The notes: generated from the letters alone by a model not told the origin. A stretch of 64,000 nt of DNA from Nitrospira tepida (GCF_947241125.1 NZ_OX365700.1:3628001-3692000), one strand, 5' to 3'. Positions 44,331 through 54,693 are shown, numbered from the stretch's first letter. Numbers and translations: made by a program.

Positions 44331-44468
44331 ACCGGGGATCGTGGACCCATTGCCATTTGCAGAGCAATGGGTGCCCTCCAGGATTGCAATGACTGCCCCA
44401 ATAAAGCCTTGGCGAATAATCCGGGGGCGGGCTGGCATAAGCCGGCTGACAGTGTTACAGGACATGAT

Positions 44469-45839
44469 ATGGCTCCTGTGGCGCGACGATCCTTGATCGC
44501 CGGCTGGTCGGCGATCAATGCACTGCGCCGGCGACCGCCTTTGTTCCCGGTCGCCCTGTGCGCTGTGGCCTTTGCCGCCTGGCTCTCGGCTACGGACTTC
44601 GGCTTGGGCGCGCCGCAACCGGATTCCCGGATCACCCTGCGGTTTGTCTCCTGGAAACCGGACCACCCTCGGGCTTGGGACGAGGCGATCGCGCGGTTCC
44701 AAGAAGCACATCCCGGCATTTCGATCGTCCGCGAGATCGCGCCCCATTCCTCCACCGCCTATCACGACCTGCTCACCCAGAAACTGAAGAACCGCGATCG
44801 CACCGTCGATCTCTTTTTCATGGATGTGATCTGGGTGCCGGAATTTGCCGCGGCGGGGTGGGTCTTGCCCTTGGATGATCTCTTTCCCGAATCGGAACAA
44901 GCTGATTTTCTGCCGGCCACGATCGTGACCGGGCTTTATCAGGATCACGTCTATGGGGTCCCGAGCCGGATCGACGCGGGCATGCTCTACTATCGCGCCG
45001 ACCTATTGAACAAGTACGGTTACGAACCTCCACGCACCTGGACCGAGTTGGTCGAGCAGGCGGAGGCCATCGTGCGGGGAGAAGCGGCGGTCCAGCCGAC
45101 CCTGCGCGGCTATTCGGCGCAGTTCAAACAGTACGAAGGTCTCGTCTGCAACATGCTGGAACTGGTCGGGAGCCACGGCGGGTCGCTGCTCCGCGAACGG
45201 GACGGGAGCTCGACGTTGGCCGCTCCCGAGACGCTCGCCGCCTTACGCTTCGCCCGAGACCAACTCATGGGCCGCGTGGCGCCGCGCGCCCTGCTCACCT
45301 ATCAAGAGCCGGAATCGCTGGCGGCCTTCGTCCAGGGCCAGATGGTCTTTCACCGCAACTGGCCCTACGCTTGGGAAGTGGTGAACAGCCGGGAGCGATC
45401 CAAAATTGCCGGGCTCGTGGGCGTGGCGCCCCTTCCCAGCACCGCCAACCACCGCGGCATCGCCACGCTCGGCGGATGGCTGTTCGGGATCAGCGCGCTG
45501 TCGGCGCATCAACGGGAAGCCTGGGCGTTCATCTCGTTCTTGTCGAGCGAGGCCATCCAGAAACATTTCGCGCTCGCGGCCGGCATTGCGCCCTCGCGGC
45601 GAGCGCTCTACGACGATCCGACCCTGCTCGACGCCCATCCCCATTGGCGCAACCAATTGACCGTCCTACAGTCCGCGACGCCGCGGCCCAGGACGCCCGT
45701 CTATCCAGCCCTGTCCCACATCCTGCAGCGGTTCTTCAGCCGGGCCCTCGCCTACCCGGCCATCGACCTAGCCGCCGAGGCCGCCATGGCCGACGAACAG
45801 ATCACCCGACTACTCGAACTCACAAGGAGCACGACGTGA
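44469..45839 (+). CDS. Sugar ABC transporter substrate-binding protein
   Basis: From MAPVARRSLIAGWSAINALR the protein is 456 aa, with an N-terminal hydrophobic segment (LFPVALCAVAFAAWLSATDF) as signal or anchor. The rest matches family 1 extracellular solute-binding proteins: TLRFVSWKPDHPRAWDEAIA, FMDVIWVPEFAAAGWVLPLD, GVPSRIDAGMLYYRADLLNK and GGWLFGISA. Proteins of this type bind maltose, trehalose or similar oligosaccharides. It is first in a four-gene operon with two permeases and an ATPase and overlaps the next gene by GTGA. An upstream in-frame ATG at 44367 lies within the intergenic repeat tail and is less likely. Confidence 0.88.
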   Translation: MAPVARRSLIAGWSAINALRRRPPLFPVALCAVAFAAWLSATDFGLGAPQPDSRITLRFVSWKPDHPRAWDEAIARFQEAHPGISIVREIAPHSSTAYHDLLTQKLKNRDRTVDLFFMDVIWVPEFAAAGWVLPLDDLFPESEQADFLPATIVTGLYQDHVYGVPSRIDAGMLYYRADLLNKYGYEPPRTWTELVEQAEAIVRGEAAVQPTLRGYSAQFKQYEGLVCNMLELVGSHGGSLLRERDGSSTLAAPETLAALRFARDQLMGRVAPRALLTYQEPESLAAFVQGQMVFHRNWPYAWEVVNSRERSKIAGLVGVAPLPSTANHRGIATLGGWLFGISALSAHQREAWAFISFLSSEAIQKHFALAAGIAPSRRALYDDPTLLDAHPHWRNQLTVLQSATPRPRTPVYPALSHILQRFFSRALAYPAIDLAAEAAMADEQITRLLELTRSTT

Positions 45840-46783
45840 GCCTGCCGGCTATCGACTCGGCCACCGATCAGATCACCGGCCCTCGGGCTCGTGCGCGATG
45901 GCGCGATCAACTCCAGGCCTGGTGGATGATCGCGCCGGCCTTGGCCTTCACCCTGGTGTTCGCGCTCTATCCGGTGATCGAATCATTCTTGCTGAGCCTC
46001 CAGCGGGTGTTTCTGGCCGTGCCGTCTCTAGGCCAACAGTGGGTGGGGCTTGACAACTTTCGCCTGCTCGTCCAGGACCCGGTTGTCCGCCAGGCCCTCG
46101 GCGTCACATTGGGATTCGTGCTGCTCTCGACGGCCTTGGAGGTCGCGCTCGGTCTCGTCATCGCCCTGGTGATTCACGAGCGGTTCTGGGGCCGGGCCTG
46201 GGTGCGGGCGGCCGCGCTGATTCCCTGGGCCATTCCCACGGTCGTGGCCTCCCAAATGTGGCGCTACATCTTCAACGACCAATACGGCTTCGCCAATCTG
46301 CTCCTATTCGGCGACGAGGTCGCCCATTACGTACCCTGGCTCGCCTACCCAGGTTTCGCGTTCGTGATCATCGTCCTGGCCGACGTCTGGAAGACTTCGT
46401 CATTCGCCGGGCTTCTGCTGCTGGCCGGCCTCCAGGTCATCCCGGACGAGCTGTACGAGGCCGCGAAGATCGACGGGGCGACCCTCTGGCAACGGTTCTG
46501 GCACATCACCCTGCCGCTGTTGCGGCCCGCCATCTTATTGGCTCTGCTGTTTCGGACGATGGATGCCTTCCGCGTCTTCGATCTGGTCTTCGTGATGACC
46601 CAAGGAGGCCCCGGCGACGCCACACAGGTGCTGCAATTCTACGGGTACAAGACCCTGTTCACGGAGGGCCGGATGGGCTATGGCGCCGCCATTTCCGTCC
46701 TGGTGTTTCTGACGATTCTGTCGCTCTCGCTGATCTACATCCGCGCGGTCGGCTCGCGGCTGTTGGAACGGGAGGCCCGATGA
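45836..46783 (+). CDS. Sugar ABC transporter permease (MalF/UgpA type)
   Basis: The 315-aa protein starts at GTG 45836, overlapping the previous stop, with AAGGAG six bases upstream. It has six hydrophobic segments and the EAA loop EAAKIDGATLWQRFWHITLP near residue 210, which contacts the ATPase. It forms the translocation pore with the next permease. The open frame extends upstream to 45371, but that part overlaps the binding-protein gene in another frame and is not coding. Confidence 0.9.
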   Translation: MSLPAIDSATDQITGPRARARWRDQLQAWWMIAPALAFTLVFALYPVIESFLLSLQRVFLAVPSLGQQWVGLDNFRLLVQDPVVRQALGVTLGFVLLSTALEVALGLVIALVIHERFWGRAWVRAAALIPWAIPTVVASQMWRYIFNDQYGFANLLLFGDEVAHYVPWLAYPGFAFVIIVLADVWKTSSFAGLLLLAGLQVIPDELYEAAKIDGATLWQRFWHITLPLLRPAILLALLFRTMDAFRVFDLVFVMTQGGPGDATQVLQFYGYKTLFTEGRMGYGAAISVLVFLTILSLSLIYIRAVGSRLLEREAR

Positions 46784-47595
46784 CGAAACGGATTCTCCTC
46801 GCGATCGGTATCGTCGGCATCGTGGCGGGGAGCCTGTTCCCGTTCGTCTGGTTCCTGCTGACGTCGCTGAAATCCCAACATGACATCGAGGCGGTCCCGC
46901 CGACGTGGTGGCCGAGCGGCGGATGGCATTTTTACCGCTCGGCTCTGATCGACCATCGCCTCACGGATTACATGCTGAACAGCGTCGTCGTCGCGGGCTC
47001 CACGACCCTTGTGGCGCTGGCCGTCGGCATCCCAGCCGCCTATGCGCTGGCGCGCCTCAAGCTGCCGGGCCGGTCCTGGATCATGGGCGGGCTGCTCTGC
47101 ATCTCGATGTTTCCGCAAATCGCCATCGCGGGTCCCGTGTGGCAGGTCCTGGAACGGATCGGCGGCCTGAATACCCATTGGGGCCTCGTCTTGCCCTACG
47201 TCACGCTCACGCTGCCGCTGGCTATCTGGATTCTGGCCAGTTTCTTTAAGGAGCTGCCGACGGAGCTGGAAGAGGCCGCGCGGGTGGACGGCTGCGGGGT
47301 CTGGGGCGCCTTGCTGCGCATCATGCTGCCGCTCGCGGCGCCGGGCATCTTCACCGCCGCCATCCTGATTTTCGTCTATGCCTGGAACGAGTTCTTCTTC
47401 GCCCTGCTCATCCTGACGCAGCCGGAACAGCAAACGCTGCCGGTCGGGATCGCCCTGTTCCAAGGCGAGTTTACGATGCCCTGGGGGGAACTCGCCGCCG
47501 CATCGGTGCTGGCGACGTTGCCGCTGGTTCTGCTCGTGATCCTGTTCCAGCGCTGGATCATCAGCGGACTCTCCGCGGGAGCCGTGAAAGGCTAA
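46780..47595 (+). CDS. Sugar ABC transporter permease (MalG/UgpE type)
   Basis: The 271-aa protein starts at ATG 46780 (MTKRILLAIGIVGIVAGSLF), overlapping the preceding stop by ATGA. It has six transmembrane segments and the EAA motif EAARVDGCGVWGALLRIMLP near residue 160. It is the second half of the sugar permease. The frame open upstream to 46258 is a shadow of the first permease gene. Confidence 0.92.
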   Translation: MTKRILLAIGIVGIVAGSLFPFVWFLLTSLKSQHDIEAVPPTWWPSGGWHFYRSALIDHRLTDYMLNSVVVAGSTTLVALAVGIPAAYALARLKLPGRSWIMGGLLCISMFPQIAIAGPVWQVLERIGGLNTHWGLVLPYVTLTLPLAIWILASFFKELPTELEEAARVDGCGVWGALLRIMLPLAAPGIFTAAILIFVYAWNEFFFALLILTQPEQQTLPVGIALFQGEFTMPWGELAAASVLATLPLVLLVILFQRWIISGLSAGAVKG

Positions 47596-47609
47596 GGGAC
47601 GGTCTTGCC

Positions 47610-48698
47610 ATGGCTGATCTGGAGTTGCGCAACCTGACGAAACAATTCGGCGAGCAGACGATCCTGCAGGACATCTCGCTGCACGTGCCGGACGGCAGCT
47701 TCACGATCCTGTTGGGGCCGTCGGGCTGCGGGAAGTCCACCGTGCTCCGGATCATCGCGGGATTGGAGCCCCAGACCGAGGGGCAGGTCTTCATCGGCGA
47801 TCGTTTGGTTGACGGCCTTTCGCCCAAGGACCGGGACATCGCGATGGTCTTTCAGCACTATGCCCTCTATCCCCACCTGACGGTGCGCGAGAACCTGGCC
47901 TTCGGGCTCAAGATGCGCGGCGAGCCGCGCCGTGTGATCGATCCCCGCATCGAGGAAGTCGCGCAGCTCTTAGAAATCCACTCCCTGCTGGACCGCAAGC
48001 CCAAAGATCTGTCAGGAGGCCAGCGGCAACGGGTGGCGATGGGCCGGGCGATCGTCCGCCAGCCGAAGCTCTTTCTTTTCGACGAGCCGTTGTCCAATCT
48101 CGACGCCAAACTCCGCAGTTCGATGCGGATCGAGCTCAAGCGGTTGCACCAACGGTTGGGCGCCACGATGATCTACGTCACGCATGACCAGGTCGAAGCC
48201 ATGACCCTGGGCGATACCATCGTCGTGATGGAAGGGGGCCGCATCCGGCAGGTCGATCCGCCCGGCCGCATCTATGACACACCGGCCGATCCCTTTGTCG
48301 CGGGGTTCATCGGCACGCCGCCGATGAACCTGTTGGAGGGCTCGCTCCAGCATCAAGGCTCGCACTGGACCCTTCAGACCGGCACCATCGCGATTGCCAT
48401 TCCACCGGTGAAAGGGCCGACGCCGATCGAGCCGATTTCTCACGTGGCCTTGGGCATTCGCCCCGAGGACCTGCGGCTCGAGAAGAGCGGCGAGCCGGTC
48501 ACCGAGATCGAAGTCCGTGTTGAGGTGGTGGAGAACTTGGGCTCCGATTTCATTCTGCACCTATCGATCGGTCCCCACCGGCTGATCATGCGCGCGCACC
48601 CGGGCAGCTCCCTAGTCGAAGGCACGACGATTCCGCTCTATCTGCCCCATGACAAACTCCACCTCTTTATCGACGACCGCCGGGCCGATTGGGCCTAA
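47610..48698 (+). CDS. Sugar ABC transporter ATP-binding protein (MalK/UgpC type)
   Basis: The 362-aa protein has Walker A GPSGCGKST near residue 38, the signature LSGGQRQRVAMGRAI near residue 135, Walker B LFLFDEPLSNLD, the H-loop YVTHDQVEAMTLGD and a C-terminal TOBE/MOP region (ALGIRPEDLRL). It drives the importer encoded just upstream (14-bp gap). The full length with the regulatory C-terminal domain matches MalK/UgpC/ThuK proteins; substrate specificity cannot be read from the ATPase. Confidence 0.92.
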   Translation: MADLELRNLTKQFGEQTILQDISLHVPDGSFTILLGPSGCGKSTVLRIIAGLEPQTEGQVFIGDRLVDGLSPKDRDIAMVFQHYALYPHLTVRENLAFGLKMRGEPRRVIDPRIEEVAQLLEIHSLLDRKPKDLSGGQRQRVAMGRAIVRQPKLFLFDEPLSNLDAKLRSSMRIELKRLHQRLGATMIYVTHDQVEAMTLGDTIVVMEGGRIRQVDPPGRIYDTPADPFVAGFIGTPPMNLLEGSLQHQGSHWTLQTGTIAIAIPPVKGPTPIEPISHVALGIRPEDLRLEKSGEPVTEIEVRVEVVENLGSDFILHLSIGPHRLIMRAHPGSSLVEGTTIPLYLPHDKLHLFIDDRRADWA

Positions 48699-48833
48699 TT
48701 CCCGCTGATCCGGCAAGGACGGACGGCTTGTGCCTCCCCTCCCCGCCTTGCTTGCAAAGCGCGAACAGAGTTCGTACATTGAGATCGGATTGCGTCCCCC
48801 GGCGAGGGGATTATCCGAGCTCGGAAACCGCTA

Positions 48834-49820
48834 ATGGCCACGACCCAACGAGATTTCTACGACATCCTGGGCGTCCCGCGCGGCGCGAGCGCCGACGAGA
48901 TCAAGAAGGCCTACCGCCGCCTGGCCCGGCAGTACCATCCCGATCTGCACACGGGCACGAAGAAAACCGACATGGAGCGCAAGTTCAAGGAGCTGAACGA
49001 AGCGCATGAAGTGTTGAGCGACCCGGACAAGCGCAAGAAGTACGATCAGTACGGCCATCGGTGGCAGGAGGCTGAGGCCTATGAGAAGGCCCGGCAACAG
49101 GCCCGCGAATCCGGCTTCGGCGGCACACGCCAGGACGAAGGTTTCGAATACCAATTCGGCGGCGGCGACTTCAGCGATCTGTTCGAGTCGTTCTTCGGTC
49201 GAGGCGGGCGGACGAGTCGCCAAGGCGGCCCGCGCGGCTCGGCGCCTGGGCAGGATACCGAAACCGTCGTCCAGCTCACGCTGCAGGAGGTCCTCAACGG
49301 CACGACCAAGCGCGTCCAGATGATGGAGCAGGGTGTCAACGGACGGCTGGAGGCGAAGACGATCGATGTCCGAATTCCGGCCGGCGTACAAGACGGCACG
49401 CGGGTCCGGGTGCCGGGGAAGGGCCAGCCCGGTTTCAACGGCGGGAAGCGCGGCGATCTGTACCTGCATGTCCATATTCAGGACGATCCGGTGTTTCGCC
49501 GGCAGGGCAGCGACATCCACGTGACTTTGCCCGTCTGGCCCTGGGAAGCCGTGCTCGGAGCCGAGGTCACGGCGCCGACTTTGGCCGATCCGGTCAAGGT
49601 CCGGGTGCCGGCCGGCAGCAGGGCCGACAGCAAGCTCCGGCTCAAAGGCAAAGGCCTGCCCACCGCCTCCGGCGGGCACGGCGACCTCTTTTACACGTTG
49701 CAGATCGTCGTGCCGTCATCACCGTCGGATGACGAACGGAAACTGTACGAACAGCTCAACCGCATCTCCCATCCTGACCCCAGAGCGGAGTTGATCCGCC
49801 TCACGCGCCGCCACGCATGA
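48834..49820 (+). CDS. cbpA: DnaJ-class chaperone, CbpA-like
   Basis: The 328-aa protein begins with a J domain ([23 protein letters not shown] in [10 protein letters not shown]) and a G/F-rich linker ([19 protein letters not shown]). The C-terminal peptide-binding domains follow ([40 protein letters not shown]). The four-repeat zinc domain of DnaJ is absent, which makes it CbpA-like. It stimulates DnaK ATPase and delivers clients. Confidence 0.88.
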   Translation: MATTQRDFYDILGVPRGASADEIKKAYRRLARQYHPDLHTGTKKTDMERKFKELNEAHEVLSDPDKRKKYDQYGHRWQEAEAYEKARQQARESGFGGTRQDEGFEYQFGGGDFSDLFESFFGRGGRTSRQGGPRGSAPGQDTETVVQLTLQEVLNGTTKRVQMMEQGVNGRLEAKTIDVRIPAGVQDGTRVRVPGKGQPGFNGGKRGDLYLHVHIQDDPVFRRQGSDIHVTLPVWPWEAVLGAEVTAPTLADPVKVRVPAGSRADSKLRLKGKGLPTASGGHGDLFYTLQIVVPSSPSDDERKLYEQLNRISHPDPRAELIRLTRRHA

Positions 49821-49875
49821 CGGTCGAATCGTCCGCGCCCTCTCTCCGGACTTCCTCTCACCCGCAGGCGCCCCG

Positions 49876-50514
49876 ATGGACCTGACGGAATATGCCCTGT
49901 TCTGTTTCGGCACACTGTTCGTCATCGTCGATCCCGTCGCTGCGGTGCCGGCCTTCATCGCGATGACGGCCAGCCACAGCATTCCCGATCGGGTGCGGAC
50001 CGCGCGTATGGCCTGTCTGGTGACGGCCGGTTTGTTGGGCCTCTTTGCGTTTATCGGCCAGCCGCTGTTCCGCACTCTCGGCGTCAGCCTCCCGGCGCTC
50101 CAGGTCGCGGGCGGCCTGCTGTTGCTCCTCGTCTCTCTGGACATGCTGCGCGCGCAACGGTCTCCCGTGCAGGAAACGGCCGAAGAGACTGCCGCCGGCG
50201 TGGATAAGCATGACGTCGCCATCACGCCATTGGCGATTCCGATGATGGCCGGGCCCGCCGCCATTTCCAGCGCGATCCTGCTCGGCTCCCAGGCTCAGTC
50301 CTGGCTCCAGCGGGCCGTGTTGCTCGCCTGCATTGGCGCGGTGGGTCTGGCCAGTTATCTGATTCTGGCGCTGGCCGGCCGGGGCACGCGCTGGCTCAGC
50401 CCGATTGCGGAAAAAATCATCACGCGTCTGATGGGCCTGTTGCTGGCCGCGCTCGCGGTGCAGTTCATCATCAACGCGCTTCGCGACATCGGATTGCTGG
50501 CCGGCCGATCGTGA
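49876..50514 (+). CDS. MarC family integral membrane protein
   Basis: The 212-aa protein has six predicted membrane helices and the family motifs FVIVDPVAAVPAFIAMT near the start and ITPLAIPMMAGPAAISSAIL near residue 115. MarC proteins (UPF0056) are inner-membrane proteins of unclear function; the early link with multidrug resistance is not supported. It stands 55 bp after the CbpA-like gene and may be co-transcribed. Confidence 0.85.
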   Translation: MDLTEYALFCFGTLFVIVDPVAAVPAFIAMTASHSIPDRVRTARMACLVTAGLLGLFAFIGQPLFRTLGVSLPALQVAGGLLLLLVSLDMLRAQRSPVQETAEETAAGVDKHDVAITPLAIPMMAGPAAISSAILLGSQAQSWLQRAVLLACIGAVGLASYLILALAGRGTRWLSPIAEKIITRLMGLLLAALAVQFIINALRDIGLLAGRS

Positions 50515-50601
50515 CCGCCGATTTTTCCGACCCAGGTTTCTTCACAAGACCGGAGCCCATGGTAAGATGAATAATCGATCTTCACCACAGAGGAGGACAT
50601 T

Positions 50602-51177
50602 ATGGCTCGATTGATGCTTTCCGGCGCGCTCGCACTGATCATGGCGTTCGGCTTCTCCCTCACGCCCGTCTTCGCCGATCCCGGAGGGAAAGACTACGAA
50701 CACGGGAAGAAGGACGGGTACAGCCGCGAAGGCCATGGCTACGGAGGCGGCATGGGCGGCCACGGCATGGGCATGATGCACAGCAGCACCGGCCATCTCA
50801 TCCGCCACCTGCTCAAGCACGAGAAGGACATCGGCTTGACGGAGGAGCAGGTCACGAAGCTCAAGGCCATGCAACTCGACCTCGACAAGCTGCGGATCAA
50901 GAGCGAGGCGGATATTCAAGTCGCCGAGCGCGAATTGAAGGCGCTGGTGGAGGATGAGAAGTCGGACCTCGGCGCCATCGAGGCCAAACTGAAGCAGAGC
51001 GAGGATTCGCAGGTGGCGCTGCGCCTCGCCTCGATCAAGACCCGCCGCGAGGTGCTGGCCCTGCTGACCCCGGAACAGCGGGGAAAAGAGAAGGCCGAAC
51101 ACGAGAAGATGATGCAGGAGCACCGCGCCAAGGGTCGCGAGCACGGCGATCCGCACAAGGGCGGAGGGGCAAAGTGA
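50602..51177 (+). CDS. Spy/CpxP-like periplasmic protein
   Basis: The 191-aa protein has a signal peptide (MARLMLSGALALIMAFGFSL...VFA), a His/Gly/Met-rich segment (GGGMGGHGMGMMHSSTGH) and then long helices with IGLTEEQVTKLKAMQLDLDK and a second LLTPEQRGK, the paired LTxxQ motifs of the Spy/CpxP/ZraP group. These proteins are periplasmic chaperones or metal-linked stress sensors. The His/Met stretch suggests metal binding. AGGAGG lies about 8 bp before the ATG. Confidence 0.75.
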   Translation: MARLMLSGALALIMAFGFSLTPVFADPGGKDYEHGKKDGYSREGHGYGGGMGGHGMGMMHSSTGHLIRHLLKHEKDIGLTEEQVTKLKAMQLDLDKLRIKSEADIQVAERELKALVEDEKSDLGAIEAKLKQSEDSQVALRLASIKTRREVLALLTPEQRGKEKAEHEKMMQEHRAKGREHGDPHKGGGAK

Positions 51178-51234
51178 GGACAATAGCCGGATGTGCGCGC
51201 AGAGCCTGATAGGACTCCCCTTCGATTGGGAGCG

Positions 51235-51276
51235 GAGCGGGACGGGAAAAAAGCATGAAATGTGCCCGTCCCGCTC
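51235..51276. terminator. 12-bp perfect-stem hairpin between convergent genes
   Basis: GAGCGGGACGGG (51235-51246) pairs perfectly with CCCGTCCCGCTC (51265-51276) around an 18-nt loop containing A6. It lies between the Spy-like gene (plus) and the 51-aa gene (minus), so it could end transcription from both sides. It lacks a U-rich tail, which lowers confidence. Confidence 0.5.
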
Positions 51277-51344
51277 GCCATGCTCGAAGGTGGTGTCACC
51301 CCTCTTCTCCTCGCTGCAAGGGAATGCGGATGATTACCGGCCAA

Positions 51345-51500
51345 TTAAGCCGCCTTGCGCAGAGGTTCCTCCTGCACCGGCTTGTTCTCGGTGAATCTGC
51401 GCCAGAGTCCGATGGTGCCAGCACAGATCGCCGAGAACCCGAGGATCACCGCCATCGCGTCCATCCAATCCAAGGAAAAGAAGCTGTTTATCCACTCCAT
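51345..51500 (-). CDS. 51-aa single-pass membrane protein
   Basis: The minus-strand frame gives MEWINSFFSLDWMDAMAVIL, then GFSAICAGTIGLWRRFTENK and the tail PVQEEPLRKAA. There is one transmembrane helix followed by a basic stop-transfer (WRRF), so the C-terminus is probably cytoplasmic. A perfect AAGGAGGTGA ribosome site (51507-51516) lies six bases before the ATG, strong evidence that it is translated. No family is recognised. Small one-helix proteins of this type often attach to larger membrane complexes. Confidence 0.7.
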   Translation of the reverse strand: MEWINSFFSLDWMDAMAVILGFSAICAGTIGLWRRFTENKPVQEEPLRKAA

Positions 51501-51650
51501 CGCGATTCACCTCCTTTCCCACCGACATGATGCGCAGGCATAACCTACAGTAATCACCACTCTATTCCTGTCAAGTCTCGGATTGACCCCTCGCCGGCGG
51601 CTATGCGAAAGTGGCGTCCCTACAGGACAAATCAGACACAAGGAGCGTCC

Positions 51651-53324
51651 ATGACCCCCTCTCTGAAGCACAAAAGCCACGACCTTACCGACGGTCCGGG
51701 CCGCGCGCCGGCACGGGCCATGCTCAAGGCGGTGGGATTTTCCGACGACGACCTCGCCAAGCCTCTCGTAGGGGTGGCCAACACCTGGATCGAAGTCATG
51801 CCCTGCAACTACCACCTGCGCCGGCTTTCGGAACGGGTCAAGGCCGGCATTCGGGCGGCGGGCGGCACCCCCATCGAATACAACACGATCGCGGTTTCCG
51901 ACGGCATTGCGATGGGCACCGAGGGCATGAAGGCCTCGCTGATCAGCCGGGAAGTGATCGCTGATTCGATCGAGCTAGTCGCCCGGGGCCATCTGTTCGA
52001 CGCGGTCGTGGCCCTGTCCGGCTGCGACAAGACGATTCCCGGCACCGTGATGGCCCTGGCCCGCCTCAATGTGCCCTCTCTCATGCTGTACGGCGGATCA
52101 ATCATGCCCGGGACGTTTCAGGGACATGACGTGACTATTCAGGATGTCTTTGAAGCCGTCGGGAAACACGCGACCGGCAGGATGACGAACGCCGAACTCA
52201 AGGATCTGGAGGACCATGCCTGCCCCGGTCCCGGCGCCTGCGGAGGACAATTCACGGCCAACACGATGGCCATTGCCTTCGAGTTTCTCGGGATCTCCCC
52301 GATGGGACGCAACGGGGTGCCGGCGATGGACGCGCGGAAGGACGACGTGGCCTTCGAATGCGGCCAGCTCGTGATGGAGTTGCTCAAGCGCGATCTCCGC
52401 CCGCGCACGATCATCACGCGCAAATCGCTGGAAAACGCGATCGCCGCCGTCGCCACCACCGGCGGGTCCACCAATGCGGTGCTGCATCTGCTGGCCATCG
52501 CGCGCGAATCCGGCGTGCGGTTGACCATCGACGACTTCGACCGGATCAATCGCAAAGTCCCGCTGCTCGCGGACCTGAAGCCGGGCGGCCGGTTCACGGC
52601 CTCGGATCTCTATGCCGCGGGCGGCACGACGCTGGTGGCCAAACGCCTGTTGGATGCCGGGCTGCTGCACAAGGATCAACCCACGGTGAGCGGCCGAACG
52701 ATCGGCGAGGAAGCGCAACGGGCGAAGGAGACGGCCGGGCAGCAGGTCCTCCGTCCGTTGAACAACCCGATCAAGCCGTCTGGCGGGCTCGTCATCCTCA
52801 AGGGCAACCTGGCTCCGGAAGGCTGCGTGGTCAAGGTCGCCGGCCATTCCATGATGAAATTCAGCGGGCCGGCCAGGGTGTTCGACCGGGAAGAGGACGC
52901 GTTCGCGGCGGTGCAAGCCAATCAGATCAAGGCGGGCGAGGTGGTCGTGATTCGCTATGAGGGGCCTTCAGGCGGCCCGGGGATGCGCGAGATGTTGGGC
53001 GTGACGGCCGCGATCGTCGGCGCCGGTCTCGGCGATAAGGTGGCTCTTCTGACCGACGGCCGCTTTTCAGGAGCCACGCATGGCCTGATGGCGGGACACG
53101 TGGCGCCGGAAGCCGTCAAGGGCGGCCCGATCGCCGCCGTCAAGAACGGCGACATGATCGTGTTCGACATCAAGGCCAGGACCCTCACCGTCGAGCTGAG
53201 CCAGCGTGAAATCGCGGCCCGGCTCAAGAAGGTGAAGCCGTTCGTGCCCCGCTACACGACCGGCGTCATGGGCAAATACGCCCGCCACGTCTCCTCGGCT
53301 TCGGAAGGAGCCGTGACAAGTTGA
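51651..53324 (+). CDS. ilvD: Dihydroxy-acid dehydratase
   Basis: The 557-aa protein [20 protein letters not shown]... has the IlvD/Edd signatures: [20 protein letters not shown] with an Fe-S Cys near residue 123, [17 protein letters not shown] with a second Fe-S Cys near residue 196, and [23 protein letters not shown] at the C-terminus. It removes water from dihydroxy-isovalerate and dihydroxy-methylvalerate in branched-chain amino-acid synthesis. AAGGAG precedes the ATG at 51651; the frame open from 51603 adds 16 unlikely residues. Confidence 0.95.
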   Translation: MTPSLKHKSHDLTDGPGRAPARAMLKAVGFSDDDLAKPLVGVANTWIEVMPCNYHLRRLSERVKAGIRAAGGTPIEYNTIAVSDGIAMGTEGMKASLISREVIADSIELVARGHLFDAVVALSGCDKTIPGTVMALARLNVPSLMLYGGSIMPGTFQGHDVTIQDVFEAVGKHATGRMTNAELKDLEDHACPGPGACGGQFTANTMAIAFEFLGISPMGRNGVPAMDARKDDVAFECGQLVMELLKRDLRPRTIITRKSLENAIAAVATTGGSTNAVLHLLAIARESGVRLTIDDFDRINRKVPLLADLKPGGRFTASDLYAAGGTTLVAKRLLDAGLLHKDQPTVSGRTIGEEAQRAKETAGQQVLRPLNNPIKPSGGLVILKGNLAPEGCVVKVAGHSMMKFSGPARVFDREEDAFAAVQANQIKAGEVVVIRYEGPSGGPGMREMLGVTAAIVGAGLGDKVALLTDGRFSGATHGLMAGHVAPEAVKGGPIAAVKNGDMIVFDIKARTLTVELSQREIAARLKKVKPFVPRYTTGVMGKYARHVSSASEGAVTS

Positions 53325-53454
53325 GCTGGTTCGGCGTGGCCGGGAACAAGGTGTCGCGATGTGAAGGAGCACAGAGCCGAGGTGATGGGCGGCAGGGCTC
53401 TGCGAGGAACAGCGCACAGGGCCCGGCCTCTCGATAGAGTTGTCTGTTTCCGGC

Positions 53455-54693
53455 CTACTCTGCTTCAACCATCCGTGTATGGGGCGGCTCGGCGGCGACT
53501 TTTTCCAACAGGCCCCTGGCCTTGGCTTCGAGCTGCTCCGCTTCATCGGGCCGCTGCTTCCGCTTGAGCAGCACGGCATAGTTCTTCAGTGCGTCCGCGT
53601 AGGACGCCTTGTACTGGCCCTTCCCGTTTTCGTAGATCCGGATCGCCTGGCGGTACAGGTCATCGGCTTCCGCCAGCCGCCCTTCGTTTTGACACAACTT
53701 GGCGATCTGCGTGAGCGTTGTCGCCACCTGCGGATGTTTGGGCCCCAGATTGGCTTCCCGAATCCCAAGCGCCTGCCGGTGCAACAGCTCGGCCTTGCCG
53801 TTCCGCCCCTGCGTTTCATAGAGCTTCGCCAACTGCGTGAGGTTCGAGGCAACCGCAAGGTCTTCTGCGCCCTTGTTGCGCTCGACGATCGCCAAGGCCC
53901 GCTCGAACACGGATTCCGCGCTTTCAAACTGCCCCTCCCCGACATAGGCGCGGGCCAGCAGGCTCAAGGTCGTCGCCACCAGTAGGTGGTCCGGGCCGAA
54001 CGCCTTCTCCCTGATCGCCAAGGCCCGTTGCAGAATCGGTTTCGCCACGTTTGATTGGCCCTGGAGCAGATGGGCCTCTCCGATCACCGTCAGCAAACTC
54101 CCGACCCGAGGATGGTCTTTCCCGAGGCTCTGCTCGAGCCCCGGCAACGCCTGCTGGTACAGCCCCAGCGCCTCTTCCGTTCGTCCTTGCGCCCGATAGA
54201 CGTCCCCCAATTGGCTCAGCGCGTTGGCGGTCTCCGGATGTTGCGGACCCAGCACTTTGCGGCGGATGGCATGGGCCCGCCGGAGCAACGGTTCGGCCTT
54301 GGCGTATTTCTGCTGGGCCTGATAGACCTCCGCCAGATGGGTGAGGCTTGCCACGGTTTCAAGATGATCCGGCCCCAGGGCCTGTTCCCGGATCGTCGCG
54401 GCCCGCTGGCAGAGAGTTTCCGCCTCCTGATACTGGCCCTGCATAAAATGCCACTCGCAGAATTTATCCAGCGTCGCCGCAGTGAAGTAGCCGTCGTGGG
54501 GCTCCAACTTCTCGGCGTACTGCTGCGCCTTGAGCAACGAGTCGTGGGCCTTCTCGTATTGATGCGCGTTCAGCGCGAGGGTCCCCTCCTCCATCGCGTT
54601 CCGCCACCGCTGATCCAGGGCACAGCCGCCGAGGAGGATGCCGACCAGTCCGCCGATGAGAATTCGGATCCGCCAAACCGTTTGCTTATTCAT
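53455..54693 (-). CDS. TPR-repeat lipoprotein
   Basis: The 412-aa protein starts with a lipoprotein signal (MNKQTVWRIRILIGGLVGIL then LGGC, a good lipobox). The remainder is made of about eight to nine ~42-residue tetratricopeptide repeats of the kinesin-light-chain type (AEPLLRRAHAIRRKVLGPQH, HPETANALSQLGDVYRAQGR). It is anchored to a membrane and probably scaffolds protein contacts. It lies 148 bp beyond the sugar-transferase cluster on the same strand, so it may be linked to surface polysaccharide assembly. The partner is unknown. Confidence 0.8.
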   Translation of the reverse strand: MNKQTVWRIRILIGGLVGILLGGCALDQRWRNAMEEGTLALNAHQYEKAHDSLLKAQQYAEKLEPHDGYFTAATLDKFCEWHFMQGQYQEAETLCQRAATIREQALGPDHLETVASLTHLAEVYQAQQKYAKAEPLLRRAHAIRRKVLGPQHPETANALSQLGDVYRAQGRTEEALGLYQQALPGLEQSLGKDHPRVGSLLTVIGEAHLLQGQSNVAKPILQRALAIREKAFGPDHLLVATTLSLLARAYVGEGQFESAESVFERALAIVERNKGAEDLAVASNLTQLAKLYETQGRNGKAELLHRQALGIREANLGPKHPQVATTLTQIAKLCQNEGRLAEADDLYRQAIRIYENGKGQYKASYADALKNYAVLLKRKQRPDEAEQLEAKARGLLEKVAAEPPHTRMVEAE

